A DNA stretch of 64,000 nt from an uncultured Paracoccaceae bacterium (GCA_938028765.1 CALIZF010000039.1:1-64000); one strand, 5' to 3'; positions 54,800 through 64,000 are shown, counted from the first letter of the stretch. Numbers and translations are program-made. The notes: a model not told the origin generated them from the sequence alone.

Positions 54800-57700
54800 T
54801 CAGATCACCACGAACTCGCCATGGTTGAAGCCGTCCAGACCTGCGTCGAGCTGTGCGAACTGGATCGCCGCGGCGCCGCCCACCCCGTCCACATCGAAGA
54901 AAAGCTTGCCCGTCGTCGTCTGGTAGATGATGCGGTGCAGTGCCGACGTTGCCGTGCCGGTTGCGTTCGCCACGAAGGCCGACGCCGCCAGCGCGCCGAG
55001 CGCCAGCCCGGTGAATACCGCATCGTCAAGGTGGATCACGTCCTCGGCCACCGAGTAATTCAGGATCCGGTCCACGTTCGTCGGGCCGAGCGCAGTCGAG
55101 AACACGAAGGTGTCGTTCCCGCCGAGGCCGTTCAGCGTGTCGTTGCCGCCCTTGCCGTCGAGCACGTTGTTCCCGGCGTTGCCGGTGATCTGCTGGGCGA
55201 GGTTGTTGCCGGTCAGGTTGATCGCATCCGTCCCGGCCTGCAGCGTCGTGGTCAGAAGCTCGATGTCGGCCGCAGCCGACAGGGCGTAGCTGACCGAGGC
55301 CAGCACCCGGTCCGCCGTCCCCTCGCCCGCCAGCTCGACCACGATATCCGAGGCGCTGTCCACGAAATACCAGTCGTTGCCCGTGCCGCCGATCATCGAG
55401 TCGGTGCCGGTGCCGCCGTTCAGCGTATCGTCGCCGGCACCGCCCAGAAGTGTGTCGTTGCCGTTGCCGGCCGCGATGGAATCATTGCCCGCCTGCCCGT
55501 CAAGCACGTTGGCATTGGCGTCGCCGATCATCGTGTCGGCCAACTGTCCGCCCACCACGTTCTCGATCGAGAACAGGAGCGCGTAGGGCGTGTCGCCGAT
55601 CCGGGCCTGCCCGGCGACGAGGTCGAAGGTCCAGGGGTTCAAGGTGCTGAAAGACCAGTCGCCGGTGTCGTTTCCGTCGCCGCCGTCCATGACCTCGTTC
55701 GCGCCGCCGAATTTCTGGATCAGGACGTCGTCGCCCTCGCCGCCGTAGAGCGAATCGGTGCCGGTGAAGCCGTCGAGCGTATCGTTTCCGTTCCCGCCCT
55801 CGAGCCGAGTCGGACCGATGCCGCCCCTGATCGAGTCGTTCCCGCTGCCGCCGACCGCGTTCTCGATCGAAATCAGGGTCGCAAACTGCTGCGCACCGAT
55901 CCTTGCGATACCGGTTGCGAGGTCGATGACCCAGTCCGCGCCGCTGTAGGACCAGTCGGCGGTGTCGGAGCCGTTGCCGCCGTCCAGCGTCTCGATCCCC
56001 GTTCCGAAATTCTGCGACAGCGTATCGTTCCCGTCTCCGCCGCGCAGCACGTCGATCCCGCTGCCGCCGTCGAGGTAGTCGTTGCCACTGAAACCTTCGA
56101 GCGTGTCATTGCCGCCGCCGCCGAACAGCTGGTCGGCCCCGCGCATCCCGAACAGCATGTTGGCGACGCCGTTGCCGATGATGGTGTCGTTGCCGTCGCC
56201 GCCGATGGCGTTCTCGATGTTGTTGAAGGTGGCCGCAGTCCCGTCGATGGTGCCTGCCACGCCATCCAGCCGGATGTTCGATCCGGTGGTGACGGCCGAG
56301 GCGTTCACCGTGTCGGTGCCGCCGTTGGTGTCGGTCACCGTGGTGGAATGCCCGAAGAGGCCCGCATAGACGGAATATTCGTCAGTGTAGATGTAGCGGT
56401 CATCGGTGCTGTTGGAACCGTAGGTCCGGATGACGATGTCCGATACGGTCAGCGTAGCGCCGAGCTGATCGTCGACAACCCGCACCGTCCAGGTACCTGC
56501 CGCCCGCTCGCCACGGAAGGCCTGGGTCTCGAAGGTCCAGGTTCCATTGAACTCGGCGCTGCCCGCTTGGTCGGCGATCAGCTGGCTGACAGTGCCGGTG
56601 GGCGAAGTGAGGTAGACCTCAAGGTCCGCAAGCCGGGTGGTCGAGAAGGTCATCGTGACCCTGACGCGCTCCACCACGTGGTTGAAGATCGCGGTGCCCG
56701 CAAAGCTGGTCCCCGCCAGGTTCCCGTCCGGGATCACGGTCGCGGCATTCAGCACGTCCATCGTGTTGGTGAACTGGTTGGCCGTCCTCGCCGCGCTGGT
56801 GCCCGTGAGCAGCCAGCTTTCCGCCATCCGCACTGCCGCCAGCGCATCGACCAGGCCATAGCCATAGTCGTTGCTGAAGTGCTGGCCGCCGCCGTTCCAG
56901 GTTTTGGCGCCGTTGAAGCCCCAGGCGAACCGCTCGGACCCGGCGGTGCCCGCGCCGACCGCGCTGCCGACATGGCGGGCCGAGGCGCCCAGAATGGTCT
57001 GCACGTCGCGCCAGCCGAGGCCCGCCTCGGCGTCATACATCAGCGCAACGACGCCCGACACCATCGGCGCCGCCGCCGAGGTGCCGTTGAATGAAGAGGT
57101 GAAGTCGGTGCCGTTGTAGCCGGCCGCACCCACCCGGTCGGTCGTCACGACCTCGCCCGGCGTGCCGAAGCCGGACACGAGGATCGCCGCGCCATAACTC
57201 GAATAGTACGACACGGATCCGTTCTGATCGACCGCCGCGACGACAACCTGCCGGGTGTCGTTCGTCCAGTCGTCGCTGTTGACGTCGTAGTTGCCGCCGC
57301 GCGCGTTCCCGGCCGACTTCACGATCGTCATGCCGAGGCCGCCGCGGCCGCTGTTGACCGCCGTGGCAATCGACGCCTCGATCTCGGCAAAGCGAGCGGC
57401 GTTGTACCCGTTGCCGAATTCGCTGTTGGGGTTGTTGGAGATGCCCTGGCTGATGTTGGCCACGTCGCCCTGGGCCCACATCGCGGCTGAGTAGATCGCG
57501 CTGCGAATGTTCTGAAGCCAGAAGTCGTTGATGAACCCGTGGGTCCGGTAGCCGACCAAGCTCGTGCCGTAGGCGACGCCCACCACGCCCGTCCCATCCG
57601 CCGCCGCGCCGATGATTCCGGCGACCGCCGTGCCGTGCCGGTCGGCGGCGGTGCCGAACGGATCGAGGTCCACTCCGTCGAAGTCGAAGTCGCGGGTCTG

Positions 57701-57892
57701 ATCGTAATTGTCGAAGTCGGGGTGGGTGTAGTCGAATCCGTCGTCGATCACCACCGTGCGGGTCCCGGCACCCGTGTAGGCCGGCCCTTCCGTCGGATCC
57801 CAGACGCCGAACACGTTCAGGTCCAGCAGCCCCGGCGTGTTGTTCCTCAGGTGCCACTGCTGGGCGAGCATCGGGTCGGTGGGGAGGGGCAT
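54800..57892 (-). CDS. secreted subtilisin-like protease with P-domain and RTX repeats
   Basis: A 1030-residue S8 peptidase. The catalytic triad is Asp50 (VVIDDGFDYTHPDF), His86 (DRHGTAVAG) and Ser272 (FNGTSAAAPM). A proprotein-convertase P-domain spans about residues 385-490. From about 560 to 960 there are many G-G-x-G-x-D-x-x-x nonapeptide repeats that bind Ca2+, and the protein ends in an RTX-type C-terminal domain (GGNDTFVFSTAL). There is no N-terminal signal peptide, as expected for type I secretion by a C-terminal signal. No type I exporter is adjacent. The ATG follows GGAG at six bases; a 28-residue longer frame is rejected. Confidence 0.93.
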   Translation of the reverse strand: MPLPTDPMLAQQWHLRNNTPGLLDLNVFGVWDPTEGPAYTGAGTRTVVIDDGFDYTHPDFDNYDQTRDFDFDGVDLDPFGTAADRHGTAVAGIIGAAADGTGVVGVAYGTSLVGYRTHGFINDFWLQNIRSAIYSAAMWAQGDVANISQGISNNPNSEFGNGYNAARFAEIEASIATAVNSGRGGLGMTIVKSAGNARGGNYDVNSDDWTNDTRQVVVAAVDQNGSVSYYSSYGAAILVSGFGTPGEVVTTDRVGAAGYNGTDFTSSFNGTSAAAPMVSGVVALMYDAEAGLGWRDVQTILGASARHVGSAVGAGTAGSERFAWGFNGAKTWNGGGQHFSNDYGYGLVDALAAVRMAESWLLTGTSAARTANQFTNTMDVLNAATVIPDGNLAGTSFAGTAIFNHVVERVRVTMTFSTTRLADLEVYLTSPTGTVSQLIADQAGSAEFNGTWTFETQAFRGERAAGTWTVRVVDDQLGATLTVSDIVIRTYGSNSTDDRYIYTDEYSVYAGLFGHSTTVTDTNGGTDTVNASAVTTGSNIRLDGVAGTIDGTAATFNNIENAIGGDGNDTIIGNGVANMLFGMRGADQLFGGGGNDTLEGFSGNDYLDGGSGIDVLRGGDGNDTLSQNFGTGIETLDGGNGSDTADWSYSGADWVIDLATGIARIGAQQFATLISIENAVGGSGNDSIRGGIGPTRLEGGNGNDTLDGFTGTDSLYGGEGDDVLIQKFGGANEVMDGGDGNDTGDWSFSTLNPWTFDLVAGQARIGDTPYALLFSIENVVGGQLADTMIGDANANVLDGQAGNDSIAAGNGNDTLLGGAGDDTLNGGTGTDSMIGGTGNDWYFVDSASDIVVELAGEGTADRVLASVSYALSAAADIELLTTTLQAGTDAINLTGNNLAQQITGNAGNNVLDGKGGNDTLNGLGGNDTFVFSTALGPTNVDRILNYSVAEDVIHLDDAVFTGLALGALAASAFVANATGTATSALHRIIYQTTTGKLFFDVDGVGGAAAIQFAQLDAGLDGFNHGEFVVI

Positions 57893-57972
57893 GTTACGCT
57901 CCGCTAGCTGGGCCGCGCCCGGCGGGGCAGCGGGGGGGGGGCAGGTCTGGATGGGTCGAACGATCGGTCCGA

Positions 57973-58317
57973 TCACGGGTCATGCGGCACCTCGCGCTCG
58001 ACGGCCAGCACAAGCCCGACGCATCGCGTCGTGACCGCATAGATGCCCGAGACCGTGACGCGCCCGCCGATGGGCTCCGCCGGGCTCAGGTAGGATACGG
58101 CATGCAGGCGCCCGGCATCGTCTCGGGTCTGCGGGCACTCGAGCGCGTTGCCGGAGGTCACCCGGACGCCCGAGATGGTCGCACGGCTGCCCCGCAGCGG
58201 GCTTGACGCATCGGTCACGCGCGATACCCCCCTCATGAACGGCTCTGGCAACGGAACGACCAGCTGCGTCACCACGCCGAGGGCAACCAAAAACGAAAAT
58301 GCAGCAGCCAAGCCCAA
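57973..58317 (-). CDS. small predicted exported protein
   Basis: A 114-residue frame upstream of the protease on the same strand. It starts with a hydrophobic segment (GLAAAFSFLVALGVVTQLVV), like a signal peptide, then about 85 residues with a beta-rich pattern (SRATISGVRVTSG, ALECPQTRDD, GGRVTVSGIYAVTTRCVGLV) and two cysteines, recalling small OB-fold exported proteins. The TTG start has no good ribosome-binding site, and another frame starts nearby, so both start and reality are uncertain. It could be an accessory or inhibitor of the protease. Confidence 0.5.
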   Translation of the reverse strand: MGLAAAFSFLVALGVVTQLVVPLPEPFMRGVSRVTDASSPLRGSRATISGVRVTSGNALECPQTRDDAGRLHAVSYLSPAEPIGGRVTVSGIYAVTTRCVGLVLAVEREVPHDP

Positions 58318-58671
58318 TCACTTTCACTACTCGCTCGCAGGCGAGATACCGCTAAACGCAATCGCACCCTGTTTAACCGTGCTCCCCGAGTCGCACAAAC
58401 GGGAATTTGGGCACGATGCCGCAACAACGCCTGCGGTCTATCCCCGGATTTGCCACGCCGACAGGCAGGCTGCGGCAGCGTGCCGGCCCGCGGCCGTGCA
58501 ATCCTCCGTTGCTGCCGACCGATCCTTCGTGCCGGAAGTCAGTCGGCCCGGTCGCGATCCGCTGGCAGGGCGGCGGCGCGGGGATCCGCGTCCGGCTGAC
58601 CGCACCGACGACCCCGTCCTGTTCGGAACGGTCGATTGACGGCGCGCCCGGCCTCGGGCATCCCCCGGGGT
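58318..58671. other. AT-richer intergenic stretch, likely divergent promoters
   Basis: The DNA around 58255-58410 is clearly less GC-rich than its surroundings. It lies between the minus-strand protease/small-protein genes and the plus-strand ABC-F gene, so promoters in both directions are expected. No single -35/-10 pair is convincing and no protein-like frame is seen. Confidence 0.4.
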
Positions 58672-60513
58672 ATGCTGCGGATCGACGCCATCACCTTCTC
58701 GGTCGAGGGGCGCCCCCTGTTCGAGGGGGCGTCGGCCGTCATCCCGGCCGGGCACAAGGTGGGCCTCGTCGGCCGGAACGGCGCCGGCAAGACGACCCTC
58801 TTCCGCCTGATCCGGGGCGAGCTTTCGCTGGAAGGGGGCGCCATCTCGCTGCCGCCGCGCGCCCGGATCGGCGGCGTCGCGCAGGAGGCACCGGCATCGG
58901 ACGCCACGCTGCTGCAAACCGTGCTGGCCGCCGACACCGAACGGGCCTCGCTTCTGGCCGAGGCGGAGGATGCCGAGGATCCCGCCCGCATCGCGGAAAT
59001 CCAGACCCGGCTGGCCGATATCGACGCCTGGTCGGCCGAAGGGCGTGCGGCGGCCATCCTGCGCGGCCTCGGCTTCACCGAGGCCGAGACGCGGATGCCC
59101 TGCTCGGCCTTTTCGGGCGGCTGGCGGATGCGCGTGGCGCTGGCGGGCGTGCTGTTCGCGCAGCCTGACCTGCTGCTTCTGGACGAACCCACGAACTACC
59201 TCGACCTTGAAGGGGCGCTCTGGCTTGAAAGCTACCTTGCGCGCTATCCCCATACGGTCCTCGTCATCAGCCACGACCGCGGCCTTCTGAACCGCGCCGT
59301 CGATCACATCCTGCACCTCGAGAACCGGCGTCTCGCCTACTATTCCGGCGGCTACGACACCTTCGCCGAAACCCGCGCGGCGCAGCGCGCCGTGCAGGCG
59401 GCCGAGGCGAAGAAGCAGGCCGCCCGCCGCGCGCGCCTGCAATCCTTCGTGGACCGATTTCGCGCCCAGGCGTCGAAGGCCGCGCAGGCGCAAAGCCGGC
59501 TCAAGATGCTCGAACGCATGACCCCGGTCGCCGCCCCGGACGAGGCGGCGCGGGCCGTGTTCACCTTCCCCGCGCCCGAGCAGCTCGCCCCCCCGATTGT
59601 GACGCTCGACCGCGCTGCGGTCGGCTACGACGGTCGGGCGGTGCTCAAGGGCCTCGAGCTGCGCATCGACCAGGACGACCGCATCGCCCTGCTCGGGCGC
59701 AACGGCGAGGGAAAATCGACCCTGTCGAAGCTGCTCGCCGGCCGGCTTCAGCCGATGGCGGGCGCGGTGGTGCGGTCGGGCAAGCTGCGCATCGGCTATT
59801 TCGCGCAGCATCAGGTGGACGAGCTGACCCTCGACGAAACGCCGCTGCAACATGTGCAGCGCCTGCGCCCGGCCGAACCCCCGTCGCGCCTGCGGGCGCG
59901 GCTTGCGGGCTTCGGCCTTCTGGCGGACCAGGCCGACACGCCGGTGGCGCGGCTGTCGGGCGGTCAGAAGGCGCGGCTGTCGCTGCTGATCGCGACGATC
60001 GACGCGCCGCACCTTCTGATCCTCGACGAACCGACGAACCACCTCGACATCGAAAGCCGCGAGGCGCTGGTCGAGGCGCTGACGGAATACCGGGGCGCGG
60101 TGGTCCTCGTCAGCCACGACATGCACCTGCTGAGCCTCGTGGCCGACCGGCTTTGGCTGGTGAAGGACGGCCGGGTGACGCCCTATGCCGAGGACCTCGA
60201 GGCCTACCGCCGCCTGCTGCTGACCGCCGACGCGCCGGCCGCGAAGCCCGCCCCGCCGCCGCCCGCCCGCCGGCGCGCCACGCGCGACGAGGTGCTGGCG
60301 CTGAAGGCCGAGGTGCGCCGCTGCGAGGAACGGGTCGGAAAGCTTGCCGCCATGCGGGACCGCCTCGCCGAGAAACTCGCCGATCCCGCCCTCTACGACG
60401 ACCCCGCCGAGGCCGCCGTCTGGCAGAAGAAGTATGCCGAGGTGATGGAGGCGCTCGACCGCGCCGAGGCATTGTGGCTGGCCGCCGAGGAACGGCTGGA
60501 GGCCGCCGCATGA
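58672..60513 (+). CDS. ABC-F family ATPase
   Basis: A 613-residue soluble protein with two ABC domains and no membrane segment. Walker A motifs are GRNGAGKTT and GRNGEGKST; signature motifs are FSGGWRMRVALA and LSGGQKARLSLL; Walker B motifs are LLLLDEPTNYLD and LLILDEPTNHLD. The arm/linker region between domains is rich in Ala, Lys and Arg, and the C-terminus has a coiled-coil (about 540-610). ABC-F proteins act on ribosomes. The family resembles Uup/YheS-type factors. ATG at 58672 starts MLRIDAITF, the family start. Confidence 0.93.
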   Translation: MLRIDAITFSVEGRPLFEGASAVIPAGHKVGLVGRNGAGKTTLFRLIRGELSLEGGAISLPPRARIGGVAQEAPASDATLLQTVLAADTERASLLAEAEDAEDPARIAEIQTRLADIDAWSAEGRAAAILRGLGFTEAETRMPCSAFSGGWRMRVALAGVLFAQPDLLLLDEPTNYLDLEGALWLESYLARYPHTVLVISHDRGLLNRAVDHILHLENRRLAYYSGGYDTFAETRAAQRAVQAAEAKKQAARRARLQSFVDRFRAQASKAAQAQSRLKMLERMTPVAAPDEAARAVFTFPAPEQLAPPIVTLDRAAVGYDGRAVLKGLELRIDQDDRIALLGRNGEGKSTLSKLLAGRLQPMAGAVVRSGKLRIGYFAQHQVDELTLDETPLQHVQRLRPAEPPSRLRARLAGFGLLADQADTPVARLSGGQKARLSLLIATIDAPHLLILDEPTNHLDIESREALVEALTEYRGAVVLVSHDMHLLSLVADRLWLVKDGRVTPYAEDLEAYRRLLLTADAPAAKPAPPPPARRRATRDEVLALKAEVRRCEERVGKLAAMRDRLAEKLADPALYDDPAEAAVWQKKYAEVMEALDRAEALWLAAEERLEAAA

Positions 60514-60598
60514 CCGTGCCCCGCCGCCGGAGGGCTCCGGCCGGGGCGCCGCGTCCCGCGCCCTGCCGGGCGGGCGGGCCCGGGATCGGGGGCCGGTC

Positions 60599-61225
60599 TT
60601 GACGCTGCCCGACGCCACCTTCCTGCTGACCGCGTTCGCCACCCTCTTCGTCGTTGTCGATCCGCCGGGCCTTGCGCCCCTCTTCGTCGCGCTGACGCGG
60701 GGGGCGGATGCGGCGCACCGGCGGGCGGTGGCGTTGCGGGCCTGCGTCGTGGCCGCGGGGATCCTTACGCTCTTCGGGCTGGCGGGCGAGGCGGTGCTGG
60801 GCTTTCTCGGCATCTCGATGGACGCCTTCCGCATCGCGGGGGGCGTGCTTCTGTTCCTGACCGCGCTCGACATGCTGTTCGAACGCCGCCAGCCCCGGCG
60901 CGAGGGCCAGCAGCCGCGCCACCCCGAGGACCCGTCGGTCTTTCCGCTGGCCATTCCGCTGATCGCGGGGCCGGGGGCGATCGCGTCGATGATCCTCCTG
61001 ACCGGTCAGGCCGGCCCCGGCTGGGCCGGCGTGCTGGCCGTCCACCTCGTGATGGGGCTGACGGTGGCGCTGGCCTTCCTGTTCCTCCTTGCCGCGGCGC
61101 CGATCGAGCGGGCACTCGGCCGGGTGGGGACGAACGTGGTGACGCGGCTGCTGGGCCTTCTGCTCGCCGCGCTGGCGGTGCAGTTCATCCTCGACGGGCT
61201 GCGCGGGGCTGGCGCACTCGGGTGA
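60599..61225 (+). CDS. MarC family membrane protein
   Basis: A 208-residue protein with six hydrophobic segments of the MarC/UPF0056 family. Landmarks are VVDPPGLAPLFVALT near the N-terminus, FRIAGGVLLFLTALDML, and PLAIPLIAGPGAIASMI. The family's role is unknown; the antibiotic-resistance link of its name is not supported by later work. The TTG start at 60599 gives the normal N-terminus; no ATG or GTG gives a better one. Confidence 0.88.
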   Translation: MTLPDATFLLTAFATLFVVVDPPGLAPLFVALTRGADAAHRRAVALRACVVAAGILTLFGLAGEAVLGFLGISMDAFRIAGGVLLFLTALDMLFERRQPRREGQQPRHPEDPSVFPLAIPLIAGPGAIASMILLTGQAGPGWAGVLAVHLVMGLTVALAFLFLLAAAPIERALGRVGTNVVTRLLGLLLAALAVQFILDGLRGAGALG

Positions 61226-61379
61226 CGCCGCGGCGGGGGGCGGACCGCGCGCGACGCCGCCGCGGCCGGCCCCGCCACCGGGACAGCGCGCGCCGCGCTT
61301 CCGACGCCCCCCTCACTGGCGGGCGCATCCGGCCGGGGCCTTGCGTGCGAGGCGCGCGAAACCCCGCCGCGCGCGACGC

Positions 61380-61940
61380 TCAGCGCTCGACCGTCACCCG
61401 CACCATGCGGTCGGGATTGTCGACCATGCCCATCTGTCCCGTTCCGCGGCGGATGCGGTCGACCACGTCCATGCCCTCGATCACGCGGCCGAGCACGGTG
61501 TACTGGCCGTTCAGGTGCGGCGCCGGCGCGAACATGATGAAGAACTGGCTGTTGGCCGAGTGCGGCGACTGCGCGCGCGCCATCCCCACCGTGCCGCGCT
61601 CGAACGGCAGCGACGAGAACTCGGCGCGCAGGTCCGGCAGGTCTGATCCCCCCGTCCCGGCCCGGCCCGCGGCGCGGTCGCCTTTGCCGTAGCGCACGTC
61701 GCCGGTCTGCGCCATGAAGCCCTCGATGACGCGGTGGAAGACAACGCCGTCGTAGTCCCCCCGTTCGGCCAGCGTCACCAGCCGCTCCACGTGGCCGGGC
61801 GCGACGTCGGGCAGAAGGTCGATGACGATGCGCCCCTGCGCCTGCCCGTCCACCTCGATCACGAGGTTCGGCCCCGGCCCGTCCTGCGCCAGCGCCGGCC
61901 CTGCCGCCAGCGCCGCCGCCAGCAGCGCCCTACGCCACAT
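61380..61940 (-). CDS. periplasmic cyclophilin-type peptidyl-prolyl isomerase
   Basis: A 186-residue cyclophilin. The first 18 residues (MWRRALLAAALAAGPALA) look like a signal peptide. The catalytic core has FHRVIEGFMAQTGD with the active Arg, then SANSQFFIMF and LNGQYTVLGRVIEGMD. It assists folding of exported proteins. Its ATG overlaps the preceding cyclophilin gene by 11 bases. Confidence 0.93.
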   Translation of the reverse strand: MWRRALLAAALAAGPALAQDGPGPNLVIEVDGQAQGRIVIDLLPDVAPGHVERLVTLAERGDYDGVVFHRVIEGFMAQTGDVRYGKGDRAAGRAGTGGSDLPDLRAEFSSLPFERGTVGMARAQSPHSANSQFFIMFAPAPHLNGQYTVLGRVIEGMDVVDRIRRGTGQMGMVDNPDRMVRVTVER

Positions 61941-62442
61941 CGGCGGCCACCCTCACGCTGATCATCCGGTCGGGGTTTGCCGGCGGCTCGCCCCGCGCGA
62001 TGCGGTCCACATGCTGCATCCCCGCGATCACCCGGCCATAGACCGTATACTGCCCGTTGAGGAAATGGTTGTCCTTGAAGTTGATGAAGAACTGCGAATT
62101 GGCGCTGTTGGGGTTCTGCGACCGGGCGGCGCCGAGCGTGCCGCGGTCGTGGGGGATCCGGCTGAACTCGGCGGCGAGGTTCGGCAGGTCCGACCCGCCG
62201 GTGCCCGCGCGGCGCAGGTTGAAGGCGGGGCTGTCCGCATTGCCGTTCGCCACGTCGCCGGTCTGCGCCATGAACCCCTCGATCACGCGGTGGAACACCA
62301 CCCCGTCATAGGCCCCGGCGCGGGCGAGATCCTTCATCCGCTGGCTGTGCTGCGGCGCCACGTTCGGCATCAGTTCGATCACCACCGTGCCGTCCTTCAG
62401 CTCCATCAGGATCGTGTTCTCGGGATCCGCGATCTCGGCCAT
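61930..62442 (-). CDS. ppiB: cytoplasmic cyclophilin-type peptidyl-prolyl isomerase
   Basis: A 170-residue cyclophilin without signal peptide. Core motifs are FHRVIEGFMAQTGDVANG, NSANSQFFINF and LNGQYTVYGRVI. It is upstream of, and overlaps, a periplasmic paralogue, so the two are a tandem duplication with different compartments. A GGAGG lies seven bases before the ATG. Divergent from pgk. Confidence 0.94.
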   Translation of the reverse strand: MAEIADPENTILMELKDGTVVIELMPNVAPQHSQRMKDLARAGAYDGVVFHRVIEGFMAQTGDVANGNADSPAFNLRRAGTGGSDLPNLAAEFSRIPHDRGTLGAARSQNPNSANSQFFINFKDNHFLNGQYTVYGRVIAGMQHVDRIARGEPPANPDRMISVRVAADVA

Positions 62443-62584
62443 CCGCCATCCTCCTCGGTTCGGGTCGGCGCGGACCCTAGTGCAGCGGCCGGCGGAGGGA
62501 AAGGGTCCCCGCCCCTGCGGTTGACGGCCGCGCCCGCGCGCGGCAAGAGGCGCAGGCGCGCCGCGCGGCGGCGGGGGGACGACC

Positions 62585-63778
62585 ATGGAATGCCGCACAC
62601 TCGACGACATGGACCTGAAGGGCAGGCGCGTCCTCGTCCGGGTGGACATCAACGTGCCCGTCGAGGATGGCCGCGTGACCGACGCGACCCGGATCGGGAA
62701 GATCGTGCCGACCGTCGAGCACATCCTGGCGCAGGGCGGCCACCCGGTGCTGCTTGCACATTTCGGCCGCCCGAAGGGCGCGCCCGATCCCGCCTTCAGC
62801 CTCGCCCAGGTGCTGCCCGCGCTGATGGCCGCCCTGCCCGGCCGCCGCGTGACCTTCGCACCCGACTGCATCGGCGCGCCGGCCAAGCAGGCGGTTGCGG
62901 CGATGGCGGCGGGCGATGTCGTCCTGCTGGAGAACACCCGGTTCCACCCGGGCGAGGAGAAGAACGATCCTGCCTTCGCCGCCGCGCTGGCGGCGCTCGG
63001 CGACGTCTACTGCAACGATGCCTTCTCGGCCGCGCACCGCGCCCATGCCTCGACCGAGGGGATCGCGCGCCTCCTGCCCGCCTGCGCCGGGCGGCAGATG
63101 CAGGCGGAACTGGCCGCGCTGGATTCCGCCCTCGGGAATCCCGCGCGGCCGGTCTGCGCGGTGGTGGGCGGGGCCAAGGTCTCGACCAAGATCGACCTTC
63201 TGGCGAATCTCGTCACCAAGGTGCAGCATCTGGTGATCGGCGGGGGCATGGCGAACACGTTCCTTGCCGCGCAGGGGGCCGAGGTCGGGCGCAGCCTGGC
63301 CGAGCGCGAGATGGCCGATACCGTCCGCGGCATCATCGCCCGGGCGCGCGATGCGGCCTGCGCCGTCCACCTGCCGCGCGACGTGGTGGTGGCGCGCGAG
63401 TTCCGCGCCGGCGCAGCAGCCGAAACGGTGGCCGCCCGCGACTGCCCGCCCGATGCGATGATCCTCGATGCCGGGCCGGCGACGGTGGCGCGCCTGACCG
63501 ACGTGTTCGCCTCCTGCCGCACGCTGATCTGGAACGGCCCGCTCGGCGCGTTCGAGCTGCCGCCCTTCGACGCCGCCACTACCGCCGCCGCCCGCGAGGT
63601 GGCCCGGCTGACGGCAGCGGGCCGGCTGGTGTCGGTCGCGGGCGGGGGCGACACGGTGGCGGCGCTGAACCGCGCCGGCGTGGCCGAACGGTTCAGCTAC
63701 GTCTCGACCGCCGGCGGCGCCTTCCTCGAGTGGATGGAGGGCAAGACGCTGCCCGGGGTCGCGGCCCTCGACCGATGA
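62585..63778 (+). CDS. pgk: phosphoglycerate kinase
   Basis: A 397-residue glycolytic and Calvin-cycle enzyme that transfers phosphate between 1,3-bisphosphoglycerate and ADP. Motifs are [34 protein letters not shown], the hinge region [14 protein letters not shown], and the nucleotide-binding GGGDTVAAL near the C-terminus. Full family length. No gap or fba gene is in the window. Confidence 0.97.
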   Translation: MECRTLDDMDLKGRRVLVRVDINVPVEDGRVTDATRIGKIVPTVEHILAQGGHPVLLAHFGRPKGAPDPAFSLAQVLPALMAALPGRRVTFAPDCIGAPAKQAVAAMAAGDVVLLENTRFHPGEEKNDPAFAAALAALGDVYCNDAFSAAHRAHASTEGIARLLPACAGRQMQAELAALDSALGNPARPVCAVVGGAKVSTKIDLLANLVTKVQHLVIGGGMANTFLAAQGAEVGRSLAEREMADTVRGIIARARDAACAVHLPRDVVVAREFRAGAAAETVAARDCPPDAMILDAGPATVARLTDVFASCRTLIWNGPLGAFELPPFDAATTAAAREVARLTAAGRLVSVAGGGDTVAALNRAGVAERFSYVSTAGGAFLEWMEGKTLPGVAALDR

Positions 63779-63910
63779 CGGCCCGGGGTCTGGCCGAAGT
63801 CCCCGCCAACCAGCCACGACGTCCGCCGCCGCCCCGGCCCCGACCGGATTCCGCGCCTGGGCGAACCTCTGGCGCGCCCGTGCCGGACCCGCCGCGCGCC
63901 CGGGCGGGGA

Positions 63911-64000
63911 TCAGCCCCCGGTCCGCGCGGCGTCGAAGGGATAGCGCGTAAACGTCTCGTGCCCGCTTTCAGTGATCAGCACCTGATCCTCGAGCTTGAT
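63911..64000 (-). CDS. C-terminal end of a possible M24 family peptidase (partial)
   Basis: The last 29 codons before a stop at 63911 read IKLEDQVLITESGHETFTRY and then PFDAARTGG. This resembles the C-terminal strand and tail of M24 peptidases such as Xaa-Pro aminopeptidase or related hydrolases (the KLEDQVLITE pattern). The catalytic domain lies outside the window, so identity is provisional. Confidence 0.45.
   Translation of the reverse strand: MKLEDQVLITESGHETFTRYPFDAARTGG

Noticed and set aside
55100-56200. Regularly spaced repeats resembling an array
   Set aside because: They encode G-G-x-G-x-D nonapeptides inside one reading frame; spacing and variation are protein-level RTX repeats, not CRISPR.
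54578-57094. An 838-residue open frame on the plus strand opposite the protease
   Set aside because: It is antisense to the RTX protease, has repetitive His/Arg/Val-rich composition produced by the complementary repeats, and matches no family.

Overview
The window is very GC-rich chromosomal DNA from an alphaproteobacterium, most likely a member of the Rhodobacteraceae (order Rhodobacterales). Supporting signs are gene neighbourhoods typical of that group (lptF-lptG-lptD-surA-pdxA-rsmA; prfA-prmC-DUF4167; ccmI-ruvX-DUF1289; gyrA next to usg), the heterotetrameric sarcosine oxidase operon, tripartite (TRAP) uptake systems, and heavy use of GTG and TTG starts with 4-base stop/start overlaps. 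No insertion sequence, prophage, CRISPR array or replication origin was seen. The genus cannot be fixed from the sequence alone.

Layout. 1-6.9 kb: an orphan cytochrome P450, a DUF2235 alpha/beta-hydrolase, a lone molybdenum hydroxylase large subunit, and an ornithine decarboxylase facing an Lrp-type regulator. 6.9-12.2 kb: tRNA-Leu(CAA), a dctP-monooxygenase-dctQ-dctM operon, and dsbB. 12.2-19.5 kb: a HAD phosphatase fusion, gyrA, usg, an aspartic protease, and holC with pepA. 19.6-27.3 kb: the LPS-export and outer-membrane biogenesis operon running into pdxA and rsmA. 27.3-34.6 kb: a minus-strand block (DUF4167, prmC, prfA, DUF1499, agmatinase-like enzyme, M20 amidohydrolase, epimerase-like protein) interrupted by one cytochrome c gene. 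34.7-40 kb: mazG, pqiA-like, radA, cvpA, purF. 40-47 kb: bioY, a short-chain dehydrogenase-like protein, and the soxB-(small membrane protein)-soxD-soxA-soxG operon. 47.5-49.4 kb: ccmI-ruvX-DUF1289.

49.7-54.8 kb is a graveyard. A whole divergent peptide-uptake locus (permeases and ATPase on the minus strand; XRE-cupin regulator, binding protein, GAF protein and M24 peptidase on the plus strand) is present, but every gene is broken by stops, frameshifts or deletion. It is flanked by intact genes. 54.8-58.3 kb holds a large subtilisin-like protease with a P-domain and RTX calcium-binding repeats, and a small predicted exported protein upstream. 58.7-64 kb holds an ABC-F ATPase, a MarC-family membrane protein, two tandem cyclophilins, phosphoglycerate kinase and the C-terminal end of a possible M24 peptidase.

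Most of the window is core metabolism and envelope biogenesis. The best leads are the en-bloc decayed peptide transporter, the monooxygenase inside a TRAP operon, a probable non-canonical start codon in the DUF2235 gene, an unlisted 56-residue membrane protein inside the sarcosine oxidase operon, a structured leader ahead of ornithine decarboxylase, a perfect inverted repeat ahead of bioY, and a duplicated intergenic hairpin element. No unmistakably new multi-gene system was found.
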